From Caballeronia sordidicola (GTDB taxonomy: Bacteria; Pseudomonadota; Gammaproteobacteria; Burkholderiales; Burkholderiaceae), in contig NZ_JNFG01000002.1 of assembly GCF_000729995.1 (NCBI RefSeq), positions 161,428 to 225,427 on the forward strand: DNA of 64,000 nucleotides. The letters run 5' to 3'. Shown piece after piece: positions 19,420 through 28,266 of the stretch (the first letter of the stretch is position 1; each line of letters opens with the position of its first letter). Made by a program: the position numbers and the translations under genes. Under the pieces are notes generated by a model. It did not search any database. It saw only the letters and a program-made list of their open reading frames with translations, and was not told where the DNA came from.

Positions 19420-20508
19420 CTAATCCTGCGGGCCTCGCTGGACATTCAGGTTGGTATCGAAGAACTTCAGCGCGGCATTGCCGATGTATCCGTGCAGGCT
19501 GGTCCTGTCTACGCCCGGCGCATCGATACACGCTTCCGGCCACGTGTCCCTTCCGTCCTGGTCGCATTCGTTGGCGAAGATTTCATGATCGACCAGGCCA
19601 GGCATCACATCCAGTTGCGCGTGGGGCGCGTACTTGGCCGCGAATTCGGCATTCTCTTTAGGTGGCGCCTGTGTGTCCCTCGCGCCAACAATGATATAGG
19701 TGGGCAGCTTCAGTTGAGCCACCCCTTCCTCGTCCATTCCGAAACCCGGCAAGTCACCCGGCGCCATGGCGAAAACGGCCTTCACGCGGCTGTCGGATAC
19801 CTTGAGCGCTGGTTTGGCATCGAGCGGCAGCTCCTTGCGCAGTGATGCCGGCACCAACTCGTTGTTCTTCCAGGCGCGTTGGTAGGCGAGGTACTTGTCC
19901 GGGTTCACCATTGCGCCGCCAATCCAGAGTGCGGTGAAGCCTCCCTGTGAATGGCCAGCCACGCCAATCCGATTCGGATCGATATGCGGTCCCCAGGTTT
20001 TATCGTTCAGAAGGAACGTGATGTCCTTGCTGATGTCGACAGGGCGTTGCCAAAGCTTGCTCCTCGTGTACATGATCGTCGCGTCGTAAGTGTTCGCGCG
20101 ATAGTGATAGAGCGTAGCCACGATATATCCGCGCGACGCCATGAACTCGGCAAACCAGGCGTAGTAGAGCCCGTTGCTGCCATGACCGTGCGAGAACATG
20201 ATGAGCGGACGTTTTACAGAGTCCGAGACCACCTGCGCGTTCTTGTAGAGGTGCAGGTTGGTGAAGAAAACCATGCGTGCCGGCACGTCGGTTTTGTTCA
20301 GTACAGCTGGGTAAAAAAGAGTGAGCGCGAGATGCCGGTCACCCTGTGCCGCATCCACATATTCGAGCTGTTTCATCCCGACCGGATACAGAGTTTCGGG
20401 CTGTATGGTTTGCGCGAACGTCATCGCCGACCACGTGGCCACGCAGCAGGACAGTAGCGCCATTGCAGGACGCATCAGTCCACATTTCGCCAGCAGAGGA
20501 GGGATCAT
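19420..20508 (-). CDS. Exported alpha/beta hydrolase (dienelactone hydrolase / PAF-acetylhydrolase-like)
   Basis: 362 residues. The signal peptide (MALLSCCVATWSAMTFAQ) predicts periplasmic location. The oxyanion segment is MFSHGHGS; nucleophile Ser187 in GVAGHSQGG, Asp278 in VGARDTQAPP and His308 in LVDHEIF form a plausible triad. The overall pattern matches bacterial lipase/PAF-acetylhydrolase-like proteins. GAGAAGG precedes ATG 20508; ATG 20475 is an alternative. It probably cleaves a small ester or lactone. Convergent with the oxidoreductase gene before it. Confidence 0.87.
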   Translation of the reverse strand: MIPPLLAKCGLMRPAMALLSCCVATWSAMTFAQTIQPETLYPVGMKQLEYVDAAQGDRHLALTLFYPAVLNKTDVPARMVFFTNLHLYKNAQVVSDSVKRPLIMFSHGHGSNGLYYAWFAEFMASRGYIVATLYHYRANTYDATIMYTRSKLWQRPVDISKDITFLLNDKTWGPHIDPNRIGVAGHSQGGFTALWIGGAMVNPDKYLAYQRAWKNNELVPASLRKELPLDAKPALKVSDSRVKAVFAMAPGDLPGFGMDEEGVAQLKLPTYIIVGARDTQAPPKENAEFAAKYAPHAQLDVMPGLVDHEIFANECDQDGRDTWPEACIDAPGVDRTSLHGYIGNAALKFFDTNLNVQRGPQD

Positions 20509-20816
20509 TTTTGCCTTCTCCCAACAAGCAGGTTGACTTGCGTTGTACTTGAACCCCGCTGGTTTGTCGGCGGGAGCCGGCTAGTCCAGCCCGGACCGTC
20601 AGTGTGCACCGAATTTGCGGCACTCGTAAGGCCTTAGCTGCAACGCAGGCCGCGCGAACCTCCAGTCAATTATTCCTCGTTGTCCACAATATTCCGGCGC
20701 TTGAAACGTCTCCACTTCAGAGACCTGCACAGATGTATCGCCTGAGTCTTTTGATCTTGCAGCGGCCCCATTTTTTCAGATATGACATTTCCAGTTTTTC
20801 ACCCGAGGATTGACTG

Positions 20817-20933
20817 ATGAACGATAACGGCGAGCCGGACTATGTCGATTTCATTCGCGATCGTTCAAACGGCTTTTTGTCCGTCAAGTTGCCCATCAAG
20901 GGTGGTACGGAACTCTCGGTCAAAATCTACTGA
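20817..20933 (+). CDS. Possible 38-aa small protein
   Basis: The reading frame begins MNDNGEPDYVDFIRDRSNGF and ends in LSVKIY-stop. CGAGGA lies eight bases before the ATG. An 11-codon frame (20782-20817) ends in a TGATG overlap with this start, as in translationally coupled pairs. Charged and soluble; it could also be the tail of a lost gene. The rest of the 577-base gap between 20508 and 21086 holds no gene I can support. Confidence 0.35.
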   Translation: MNDNGEPDYVDFIRDRSNGFLSVKLPIKGGTELSVKIY

Positions 20934-21085
20934 CCTTCAATTGTTCGTGAAATCCTTCCAGTCAATTCGTTTTGCGCCGCTTTATCGCGGCCGAGGAGAT
21001 GTCTACATTGCATCAACGCAAATCGATTGGTCCCAGAAACAGCCAGTCATTGTCCACGGTAACCAATCTCTTCAAGGAAACGATC

Positions 21086-21832
21086 ATGAGCAAGCTCACA
21101 GGTAAGGTGGCCGTCGTCACAGGTGCGTCCAAGGGTATTGGAGCCGCAATCGCCAAGGCGCTCGCAGCAGAAGGCGCTTCGGTAGTCGTCAACTATGCAA
21201 GCAGCAAGGCGGGCGCCGATGCCGTTGTTGCAGCAATTACAGCGGCCGACGGCCGGGCAGTTGCCGTCGGCGGCGATGTGTCGAAGGCAGCGGACGCGAA
21301 AGGCATTGTCAATGCGGCTATCGAAACGTTCGGACGCCTCGACATCCTGGTCAACAACTCGGGGGTCTACGAATTCTCGACGATCGAAGAGATCACCGAA
21401 GAACACTTCCACAAACAGTTCAACATCAACGTACTAGGCGTGCTGCTGACCACGCAGGCCGCTGTGGGTCATCTGGGCGAGGGCGGCAGCATCATCAATG
21501 TCAGTTCGGTCGTCAGCAGTATTACGCCGCCGGCAAGTGCCGTCTACAGCGGCACGAAAGGCGCAGTCGATGCGATTACCGGCGTGCTGGCGCGCGAACT
21601 GGGCCCCAGGAAAATCCGCGTGAACTCGATTAATCCCGGCGTAGTGGTGACCGAGGGTACCCAGAGCGGGGGGATAATCGGGTCCGATCTTGACGCGTGG
21701 GCGTTAGCCCAGACTCCGCTCGGCCGGCTGGGTCAGCCAGATGACATCGCGTCGATCGCAGTGTTTCTTGCGTCGGACGACTCCCGCTGGATGACGGGCG
21801 AACACGTTGTCGCGAGCGGCGGCATGCGCTGA
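21086..21832 (+). CDS. SDR family oxidoreductase (FabG-like)
   Basis: 248 residues. TGASKGIG at 12-19, NNSG at 90-93 (Ser replaces the usual Ala), catalytic Ser141, and YSGTK with Tyr154 and Lys158. Asn-Tyr-Ala-Ser after the second strand suggests NADP(H). Start at ATG 21086 with CAAGGAAACG upstream; the frame is open further upstream without homology. Single gene, convergent with the small gene at 21897. Typical of glucose/3-oxoacyl reductase-like SDRs with unknown substrate. Confidence 0.92.
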   Translation: MSKLTGKVAVVTGASKGIGAAIAKALAAEGASVVVNYASSKAGADAVVAAITAADGRAVAVGGDVSKAADAKGIVNAAIETFGRLDILVNNSGVYEFSTIEEITEEHFHKQFNINVLGVLLTTQAAVGHLGEGGSIINVSSVVSSITPPASAVYSGTKGAVDAITGVLARELGPRKIRVNSINPGVVVTEGTQSGGIIGSDLDAWALAQTPLGRLGQPDDIASIAVFLASDDSRWMTGEHVVASGGMR

Positions 21833-21896
21833 TCTTTGGACGGATGATCGCGCCCGGCGCGGACCCGCTGTGGTCCCGTCGGGCATCGAACCAGCG

Positions 21897-22088
21897 CTAG
21901 CGACGGCCGCTGCGGCCCCAAACGTAGCGCACCCAACGTTGCCACCGGCTCTTCGGTGGAGCGAGGGTGCTGCGCGTTGCCTGCTCGTTGCGGTCGCGCT
22001 CGACGCTCTTCTGAACCTGTTCATGGATCTGGCGTAAGGTCAGGCCGCCGGGACCCTTCAGTTTGTCGGGATCGGGATTGTCTGTCAT
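21897..22088 (-). CDS. Small basic hypothetical protein (63 aa)
   Basis: Begins MTDNPDPDKLKGPGGLTLRQ, continues with an amphipathic helix (IHEQVQKSVERDRNEQ) and ends in a basic, tryptophan-rich tail (RWQRWVRYVWGRSGRR). The pattern recalls short uncharacterised Burkholderia proteins with a KGPGG motif, but I cannot assign a function. Start at ATG 22088. Divergent from the ABC exporter gene with 206 bases between them. Confidence 0.55.
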   Translation of the reverse strand: MTDNPDPDKLKGPGGLTLRQIHEQVQKSVERDRNEQATRSTLAPPKSRWQRWVRYVWGRSGRR

Positions 22089-22294
22089 GAGAATGGCTCG
22101 TTCCGGATGAGTCGGTTTGATCTTGATACAGATGGACAGTTGCGGCAAGCGGCGTATCCGCCGGTGCGCGGTCTGGAACAAGACGTGGCGAATGCCGAGG
22201 CACGCATGAATCGGCGCCGCGGTTGCATGTAGTGCGTCTTTGAACCTGCAGCACTGGCACAATCGGGGAGACCTTCGATCCACCTGGAATCTCA

Positions 22295-24130
22295 ATGCCT
22301 GACGCTGTCCCGCCGCCGTCGTCTTCGCCGCCTTCGCCTTCGCGGGCCATAGGCCCCCTGTTTGCGCTGTTTCCCTTCCTGCGCCCCTATGCCGGGCGGT
22401 GGGCGCTTGCGTTCCTGGCGCTGGTGACATCGGCGGGGGCCACGCTGGCGTTGCCGGTGGCGTTCAAGTACCTCATCGACCGTGGTTTTGCCAGCGGCGA
22501 CCGGGCACACATCGATCGTTATTTCCTCGCACTCTTCGTTGTCTCGCTGATACTCGCCGGCGCCACAGCGCTGCGTTTCTACCTCGTATCCTGGCTGGGC
22601 GAGCGGGTCACGGCTGACCTGCGGCGTGCGGTCTACGACCACGTGCTGGAGATGAGCCCGCAGTTCTTCGAGACTACGCAGACCGGAGAGGTGCTGTCGC
22701 GGCTCACCGCCGACACCACATTGATCCAGACGGTGGTGGGCACCAGCCTGTCGTTGGGGTTGCGTAACTTCTTCCTGCTTACCGGCGGCGTAGCGATGCT
22801 GGCGGTGACCAGTCCGGTGCTATCGGCTTACATTATCGCTACGCTGGTTGTGGTGATCGCGCCGATTGTGATCTTTGGCCGGCGCGTGCGGCGCCTTTCG
22901 CGCGCGAGCCAGGACAAGGTAGCGAACGCGAGCGCGGTCGCGGGCGAGGTGCTCAATGCCATGCCGACCGTGCAGTCGTACACGCAGGAGCCCTTTGAGG
23001 CGCGGCGGTTCGGCGGCGCGGTAGAGCTGGCTTTTGAAACAGCGCTCACGCGCATCCGGGCGCGCGCGTGGTTGACCGCCGTGGTCATCGTGCTGGTGTT
23101 CACTGCCATCGTGTTCGTGCTTTGGCTTGGGGCACAGGCCGTGCTGGCCGGGAGAATGACTGCTGGCCAGTTGTCCCAGTTCATCCTCTACGCGGTGTTC
23201 ACGGCTGGCGCTGTGGGAGCGGTCGCCGAGGTGTGGGGCGACCTGCAGCGGGCCGCCGGCGCCACCGAGCGGCTACTGCAATTGCTGTCGGCGCGCTCGC
23301 CGGTGGTAGAGGCCGAGCCGACCGTGCCGCTGCCCACGCGCGGGGAGGGCATCCGCTTTGATAACGTCAGCTTCTCGTATCCGTCCCGCCCGGGTGTCGC
23401 CGCGCTTTCCAACCTGTCACTCGATGTTCGCTCGGGTGAGCATGTCGCGTTGGTTGGACCGTCCGGGGCAGGCAAGACCACCCTGTTCCAACTGCTGCTG
23501 CGTTTTTACGATCCGCAGGTCGGAGTCATCCTGATCAACGGCGTGCCCACGCGGCAAGTGCCGCTTGTCGAGTTGCGCAGGGAAATCGGGGTAGTGCTAC
23601 AGGAATCGGTGATCTTTTCCGGCAGCGTGCTCGACAACATCCGCTACGGCGCGCCCGAAGCCACGCTCGAGGAGGTGCAGCGTGCTGCCGACATGGCCGC
23701 TGCGGCCGGCTTCATCGAAGAGTTGCCGCAAGGTTACGACACGTTCCTGGGCGAGCGCGGTGTGCGACTGTCCGGCGGACAGCGGCAGCGCATTGCGATC
23801 GCCCGTGCGATCCTGAAGAATCCGCCCATCCTGCTGCTGGACGAGGCCACCAGCGCGCTCGATGCAGCAAGCGAACGGCTCGTGCAAAAGGCGCTGGACA
23901 ATGCCGCGCAGAACCGCACTACGCTGGTCATCGCGCATCGTTTGGCTACGGTGCAGCAAGCGGACCGCATTGTCGTGATGGAACAAGGCCGCATTGTTGC
24001 GCAAGGCCGTCACGCCGAGCTCCTTCTGAGCTCGCCGCTCTATGCGCAGCTTGCTGCCCTGCAGTTCGGCGAGCAGCAGGGGCAGACGGGGCGGTCTGGC
24101 GCTGTGCGCGATCGTGTCGACTCTGCGTGA
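22295..24130 (+). CDS. MsbA-like ABC exporter (fused TMD-NBD)
   Basis: 611-residue half-transporter: six membrane segments at about 35-310 and a nucleotide-binding domain at about 350-590. Walker A GPSGAGKTT (388-396), Q-loop VVLQES, signature RLSGGQRQRI (491-500), Walker B ILLLDEATSALD and H-loop IAHRL are all intact. Homodimeric exporters of this type move lipids, peptides or drugs; LPS-type MsbA is one relative, but the substrate is not clear. The proline-rich N-terminus is short. GGAA lies before the ATG. Convergent with the DUF899 gene. Confidence 0.92.
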   Translation: MPDAVPPPSSSPPSPSRAIGPLFALFPFLRPYAGRWALAFLALVTSAGATLALPVAFKYLIDRGFASGDRAHIDRYFLALFVVSLILAGATALRFYLVSWLGERVTADLRRAVYDHVLEMSPQFFETTQTGEVLSRLTADTTLIQTVVGTSLSLGLRNFFLLTGGVAMLAVTSPVLSAYIIATLVVVIAPIVIFGRRVRRLSRASQDKVANASAVAGEVLNAMPTVQSYTQEPFEARRFGGAVELAFETALTRIRARAWLTAVVIVLVFTAIVFVLWLGAQAVLAGRMTAGQLSQFILYAVFTAGAVGAVAEVWGDLQRAAGATERLLQLLSARSPVVEAEPTVPLPTRGEGIRFDNVSFSYPSRPGVAALSNLSLDVRSGEHVALVGPSGAGKTTLFQLLLRFYDPQVGVILINGVPTRQVPLVELRREIGVVLQESVIFSGSVLDNIRYGAPEATLEEVQRAADMAAAAGFIEELPQGYDTFLGERGVRLSGGQRQRIAIARAILKNPPILLLDEATSALDAASERLVQKALDNAAQNRTTLVIAHRLATVQQADRIVVMEQGRIVAQGRHAELLLSSPLYAQLAALQFGEQQGQTGRSGAVRDRVDSA

Positions 24131-24214
24131 TGAGGCGGATTTTCGCTCTACGGCCGTAAGCGCCTCCTCAGACTGAGCGTCGCCGCCCTTCGGATCGAAC
24201 GGAACATCTCTGGT

Positions 24215-25009
24215 TCATGGCTTCGCGATCGCGTCCTGGTTCCGGAACGCCGCCTCTCCGGCGTCCGAGACCTCTACCCACTTCTTATCGGGCACCGCGT
24301 CTGCGACGTAGCTGTCGTGCCAGTTCCACCACTTGTAGGTTGAGCTTTGAGGGTATCCCTCGGGCGAGTCCTCCCAGGCCTCCTGACGGCCCAGCGGCGT
24401 GATGTCGAGATAGTTCCAGGTGCCCCCCATCTGCTCGTCGCCGCGGTTGTTGATGAAGTAGGTGCGGAAGACGCGGTCGCCATCGCGATAAAACACATTC
24501 GTGCCGTGCCACTCGTCCACGCCGAAGTCGACGTCGAAGCTGTCCGTGAGGGTGAACCACGGGATCTCCCAACCCATCCGTTCCATCAGCCGTGCGATGT
24601 CAGCCTGAGGCGCACGCGAGACGAAGACGAGGGTAGTGTCACGGGCGTTCAGGTGGGCGAGGTGAGCGACCTGATCCGCCACCATGGAGCAGCCCCGGCA
24701 GGCGTGCTCGGGCCAGCCGAACACGCCCGGCTCGAAGAAGGCGCGGTAGACGATCAACTGGCGCCGGCCATCGAAGAGGTCGGGCAAATTGGCCTTACCG
24801 GCAAGCCCGTCGAACGCGTATGCCTTCTCTACAGCCATCCACGGCATGCGCCGACGCTCGGCGGCTAGTGCGTCACGGGCGCGGGTGTTGGCCTTTTCCT
24901 TCACGAGCAGTTGCTCGCGGGCCTCCTCCCACGCCTGCGACGACACGATCGGTGGTGTGTGCATGGCAGGCTGTCCGCCTTTCCGTCCGTTCTCGGATGA
25001 TGGTGTCAT
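24215..25009 (-). CDS. DUF899 family thioredoxin-fold protein
   Basis: 264 residues, normal DUF899 length. Key features: CRGC (Cys104, Cys107) in EHACRGCSMVADQ, HLNARDTTLVFVSRAP, WEIPWFT and a C-terminal WWNWHDSY. The family has a thioredoxin-like fold with a CxxC pair that may act in thiol redox or detoxification; activity is unproven. I started at ATG 25009 (AGGAG 12 bases upstream); ATG 24964 is an alternative. The frame remains open for 240 more codons, but that part is antisense to the Amj gene and looks non-coding. Confidence 0.87.
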   Translation of the reverse strand: MTPSSENGRKGGQPAMHTPPIVSSQAWEEAREQLLVKEKANTRARDALAAERRRMPWMAVEKAYAFDGLAGKANLPDLFDGRRQLIVYRAFFEPGVFGWPEHACRGCSMVADQVAHLAHLNARDTTLVFVSRAPQADIARLMERMGWEIPWFTLTDSFDVDFGVDEWHGTNVFYRDGDRVFRTYFINNRGDEQMGGTWNYLDITPLGRQEAWEDSPEGYPQSSTYKWWNWHDSYVADAVPDKKWVEVSDAGEAAFRNQDAIAKP

Positions 25010-25291
25010 GGCTTTTGCAATCTCCTGGTTGGGACAAATTCTCGCGCCTCTTGGCTGTGAAGCGCGACTCCATTTGCTGCTCATCGCTCGTTGTTCGTTA
25101 TTGGCTATGAGTGAGTTTGGCACCGGAAATCGAACCTTGGGAGTAACAAGTGCGGCGCTATTCCGATCGACATGCTGACTACAGCCGCGGCGCGTGGGCT
25201 CGAAGCGGGGGATTGTCGGCGCGTTGAACCGTGCGATCGTCTGAGACGCTATGGCGTGTAGACTGCTCCGGCCGCGACTACTGCCTGAACC

Positions 25292-26095
25292 ATGGACACT
25301 CAACTGTTGATAATTTGCGCGCTCACGTTTGTTATCCACGTGATCGCGACGCTGGCATACGCGGTTCGGATCGCAGGCGTTCGCACTCGGCGAATTGCCG
25401 TATCGTTCGCGCTTTTCGGTATCATCGCGCTCGTTTCGCGCACGGCAAATTCCTTTCAAGGCCCGTTCCTCGCAAAGCGCGTTGAAGAAGACCTGGCTCA
25501 CCACGTCCAGCAGGGCATGCTTGCCGATTTCCGGCTTTTCCTCCTCGCGGCAACCGTTGCCACGGTGATAGGGGCGCTCCTCATTCCCACGTTCCAGCGC
25601 TACTTCAGCCGCGCGGTGATTCACTTTCAGATACATCGATCCCTTCCTCGCCTCGCGTTGCACGTCTTCAGCCGAGGGGGGATTTCTTATATTCGCGGGG
25701 GCGCTCGTCTTCCGTCGCGGGCTAACGTCACCCAATTGGCGACGGGCGCCGGCGTGTCCTGGAAGGTCATTGCCTTGAATGTTTTCGCAATGGCACTCTG
25801 GACCGTGGGTGTCTTTGCTTCGTTGTACGCCGGTTATCTAAAACCCGAGTTACGTGTGACCTGCGCGAATCTATCCTCGGTGATCAACGGGTTCGCGACC
25901 ATTGTCCTGACGGTCATCATCGATCCGCAAATATCGGTCATGACCGATGACGTTATTGAAGGTCGAGTCACGGAGAATCGGTTCCGCCGGGCGATTACGA
26001 CGTTGATCGGGGCTCGTGTCGTCGGCACTATTCTGGCGCAGGCGATGCTGATTCCAGCGGCACTGTTGATCGTGCGTGTGGCGGAAGCTATCTAA
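25292..26095 (+). CDS. amj: Amj family lipid II flippase (DUF2837)
   Basis: 267 residues, about six membrane segments. The N-terminal signature HVIATLAYAVRIAGVRTRRIAVSF is quoted here as two halves, HVIATLAYAVRIAG and VRTRRIAVSF; with IALVSRTANSFQGPF it matches Amj (YdaH of Bacillus subtilis, 273 aa). Amj can replace MurJ in flipping lipid II across the inner membrane. The loop SYIRGGARLPSRANV precedes the C-terminal helices. No regulator or envelope gene is adjacent. Assignment to the family is firm; flippase activity here is inferred. The gap 26096-26332 holds no gene. Confidence 0.85.
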   Translation: MDTQLLIICALTFVIHVIATLAYAVRIAGVRTRRIAVSFALFGIIALVSRTANSFQGPFLAKRVEEDLAHHVQQGMLADFRLFLLAATVATVIGALLIPTFQRYFSRAVIHFQIHRSLPRLALHVFSRGGISYIRGGARLPSRANVTQLATGAGVSWKVIALNVFAMALWTVGVFASLYAGYLKPELRVTCANLSSVINGFATIVLTVIIDPQISVMTDDVIEGRVTENRFRRAITTLIGARVVGTILAQAMLIPAALLIVRVAEAI

Positions 26096-26332
26096 GCGAG
26101 GTTGATCAGTCGGAGACTCGCCCGTTGCAACGGCAGGCAGAGGCCGGCCCGGTTCCGGTCAGTCGACCGGAGAAGGAGTCGGACATTCGAAGGTCCGCTG
26201 CTCGCAGCTAAGCGACGCTCAGTCCATGATTTTGTTCGTCGGGTCAATTGCCGCTACTGCCTGCGACTTCCACATACTCAGTTCGACTTAACTGATCGAC
26301 TATTGTTGTTAGATGCATCGCTAGCTTCAGCC

Positions 26333-26728
26333 TTAAAGTTCCGAAGCCCGCGCCAGTGCAAGCGTGTCGATGTACTCCCGGATGTTCGTCACTTTGCCAT
26401 TTCGAACGGTAATGGCGAAGACCCAATTGTCCTCGAACGTCCTATTCGTCGCTTTGACTCTGCCCGTGGCGAAGCCGACGACCAGAACCCGGTCGCCCTG
26501 CGCTACGAATTCGGGGGGCTCCGGGTATGACGTTTCCACCATTTCTGAAGCCTTCTGAAGCAAATCCGCCAATCCCGCGTGTCTGCGGTGCGTGCCGGCC
26601 AGCGCCCACTCGCCCGGAATGATCCACTCAATGTCTTCTGCAGAAATCGCCAGCAGTCCTTGCTTATCGTCACGGCCCATTGCTGCAAAAAAATCCTTCA
26701 CAATCTGGACATTCTCTTGCGTGCTCAT
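26333..26728 (-). CDS. SnoaL-like / NTF2-fold protein of HxlR module 1
   Basis: 131 residues. MSTQENVQIVKDFFAAMGRD opens the NTF2 fold; IEWIIPGEWALAGTHRR, DRVLVVGFATGRV and FAITVRNGKVTNIREYIDT complete it. Such proteins often accompany oxidoreductases and act on, or bind, small aromatic or polyketide-like molecules. GGAGAGATTTCG precedes the ATG. It starts 19 bases after the NAD(P)-binding gene and is last in the SDR-reductase-SnoaL operon. Confidence 0.85.
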   Translation of the reverse strand: MSTQENVQIVKDFFAAMGRDDKQGLLAISAEDIEWIIPGEWALAGTHRRHAGLADLLQKASEMVETSYPEPPEFVAQGDRVLVVGFATGRVKATNRTFEDNWVFAITVRNGKVTNIREYIDTLALARASEL

Positions 26729-26747
26729 CGAAATCTCTCCATGTTCA

Positions 26748-27347
26748 TCAGTCGAACTTGACCAGTTCCTTAAAGATCAGTTGACCCCAGCTATTCCCGC
26801 GCGCCTGCACAAGCAGTCCACCTTCCGAAAGCCCGCCAAGTTTGATCGGCGAGAAACCAAGATTTTCCGCAAGCGCACCAATCTCCGCTGCGGCGCCGTC
26901 ATCGTCGCTCGCTAGAAACACGACTCTCCTGCCACCCTGTACGGCCGGATCCTGGTCAAGGACGGCAGCGCCCAAATGGTTGAAGCCCTTAACCAGTCTT
27001 GCACCGGTGAAGGCCTGCGCGACGACCTTGGAAGAAGGCTGTCCTCCCAGTTCTTCAGGGGACACGCCGTAGGCATTGGTCACATCGACGATGGTCTTCC
27101 CCTGCCAGGTGGACAGCGCCTTTGCGACATCCCGGTGCGACTCGAAACGTACAGCCAAAAAGACGATGTCCGCCTTGACCGCTTCCGCCAGTTTTTTGGG
27201 AATGATCCCGGGTCCGATCGCGGCCGCAGCGGATGCAAAGCTTTCCGGATCGCGAGTGGATGCAACGGATACTTCGATGCCGGTTCGGGCAAACGCCTTA
27301 GCAAGCGCCTGGCCGATCTTGCCGAAGCCAATAATTGCGTAGCTCAT
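26748..27347 (-). CDS. NAD(P)-binding oxidoreductase, F420-dependent NADP reductase-like
   Basis: 199 residues. The N-terminal Rossmann motif GFGKIG (7-12) is followed by SVASTRDPESF, IVFLAVRFES and VDVTNAYG; the C-terminal half contains KGFNHLGAAVL and FLASDDDGAAAEIG. This is the 'NADPH-dependent F420 reductase' superfamily layout, common in bacteria that lack F420, so the hydride acceptor is unknown. AAAGGAGAACCT before ATG 27347 decides the start. It has two paralogues in module 2 (28733 and 30542). Confidence 0.88.
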   Translation of the reverse strand: MSYAIIGFGKIGQALAKAFARTGIEVSVASTRDPESFASAAAAIGPGIIPKKLAEAVKADIVFLAVRFESHRDVAKALSTWQGKTIVDVTNAYGVSPEELGGQPSSKVVAQAFTGARLVKGFNHLGAAVLDQDPAVQGGRRVVFLASDDDGAAAEIGALAENLGFSPIKLGGLSEGGLLVQARGNSWGQLIFKELVKFD

Positions 27348-27420
27348 AGGTTCTCCTTTGGTGTGCCACGCCCTACGGCGCTCCGAATATCGAATGGAGC
27401 GGCCGGCCGGGCGTAGCGTG

Positions 27421-28155
27421 TCAGAGTTGCGCCAGGCCGCCGTCAACGGCGACTTCGCTGGCGGTCATGAAGCTGCTGTCCGACGACGCGAGAAAGGCGG
27501 CCACGGCCCCGATCTCCGCCGGATCGGCCATGCGCTGCAGCGGAGTCATCGCGGCGTAGACCTTCTGGCCCTCCTCGCCGAGCGCTTCCTTCGCGAGTTC
27601 GGTCGCCGTCGCGCCGGGCGACAGCACGTTCACCCGGATGCCGGTGCCCTTCAGGTCCTCCGCCCAGGTCCGTGCGAGGTTGCGCACTGCCGCCTTGCTC
27701 GCGCTGTAGGCGCTCATTCCCGGGGCGCCCGTGGTGCCGGCGCTCGATCCGGTCAGGATGATCGAACCGCCTTCGCCCATCAGAGGCAGCGCCTTCTGGA
27801 CCGTGAAGATCGTACCCTTCACATTGGTGTCGAAGGTTTCGTCAATGTGCTCGGCGGTGATCTTGCCGAGCGCAGCCTGGCTTCCCGCGCCGGCATTGGC
27901 GAAGACGATATCGAGGGTTCCGCGCTCGGCCTTCACCGCTGCGTAGAGTCGGTCGAGATCGGCCTCATTCGAGACCGAGCCCTTCACCGCGCGGGCATTG
28001 GGCCCGAGCTCGGCCACAGCGGCGTCGATCGTTTCCTGCCGGCGGCCGAAGATGAAGACGAAGGCGCCTTCCTCGATAAAGCGCTTTGCTGCGGAGCGGC
28101 CGATGCCAGTAGCGCCACCGGTGATCACTGCGGTCTTTCCATTCAATCTGGTCAT
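27421..28155 (-). CDS. SDR family oxidoreductase of HxlR module 1
   Basis: 244 residues. TGGATGIG at 12-19, ANAG at 86-89 in place of NNAG, catalytic Ser137, and YSASK with Tyr150 and Lys154. FGRR after the second strand suggests NADP(H). The start at ATG 28155 places AAGG nine bases upstream; ATG 28164 would leave no spacing. First gene of the operon divergent from HxlR1; the NAD(P)-binding gene follows 73 bases downstream. Confidence 0.92.
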   Translation of the reverse strand: MTRLNGKTAVITGGATGIGRSAAKRFIEEGAFVFIFGRRQETIDAAVAELGPNARAVKGSVSNEADLDRLYAAVKAERGTLDIVFANAGAGSQAALGKITAEHIDETFDTNVKGTIFTVQKALPLMGEGGSIILTGSSAGTTGAPGMSAYSASKAAVRNLARTWAEDLKGTGIRVNVLSPGATATELAKEALGEEGQKVYAAMTPLQRMADPAEIGAVAAFLASSDSSFMTASEVAVDGGLAQL

Positions 28156-28206
28156 GTGCTGCATCCTTCTTTGGAGTAGTACGGAAGCAGGGAACTGCTT
28201 GCTTGA

Positions 28207-28259
28207 GACAAGTATGCAGTTCTGATAACCTAAGGACAAGTATGCACCTTTTGGTAACC
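28207..28259. promoter_or_regulatory. Two tandem direct repeats, candidate HxlR1 operators
   Basis: The repeats are 28207-28230 and 28235-28259. Both start GACAAGTATGCA and end TAACC, with a T-rich middle (GTTCTGA versus CCTTTTGG). Start-to-start spacing is 28 bases, close to three helical turns minus a few bases. They fill the divergent intergenic region between the SDR and HxlR1 genes, and the second ends seven bases before the HxlR1 start codon. Confidence 0.5.
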
Positions 28260-28266
28260 ATGAAAA

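Noticed and set aside
25010..25735. Long N-terminal extension of the DUF899 protein
   Set aside because: The frame is open because of GC bias, runs antisense to the Amj gene, and its translation is low-complexity and arginine-rich with no family match.
28207..28259. Start of a CRISPR-like array
   Set aside because: Only two imperfect copies with a four-base gap, no spacers and no cas gene; operator repeats between divergent genes fit better.
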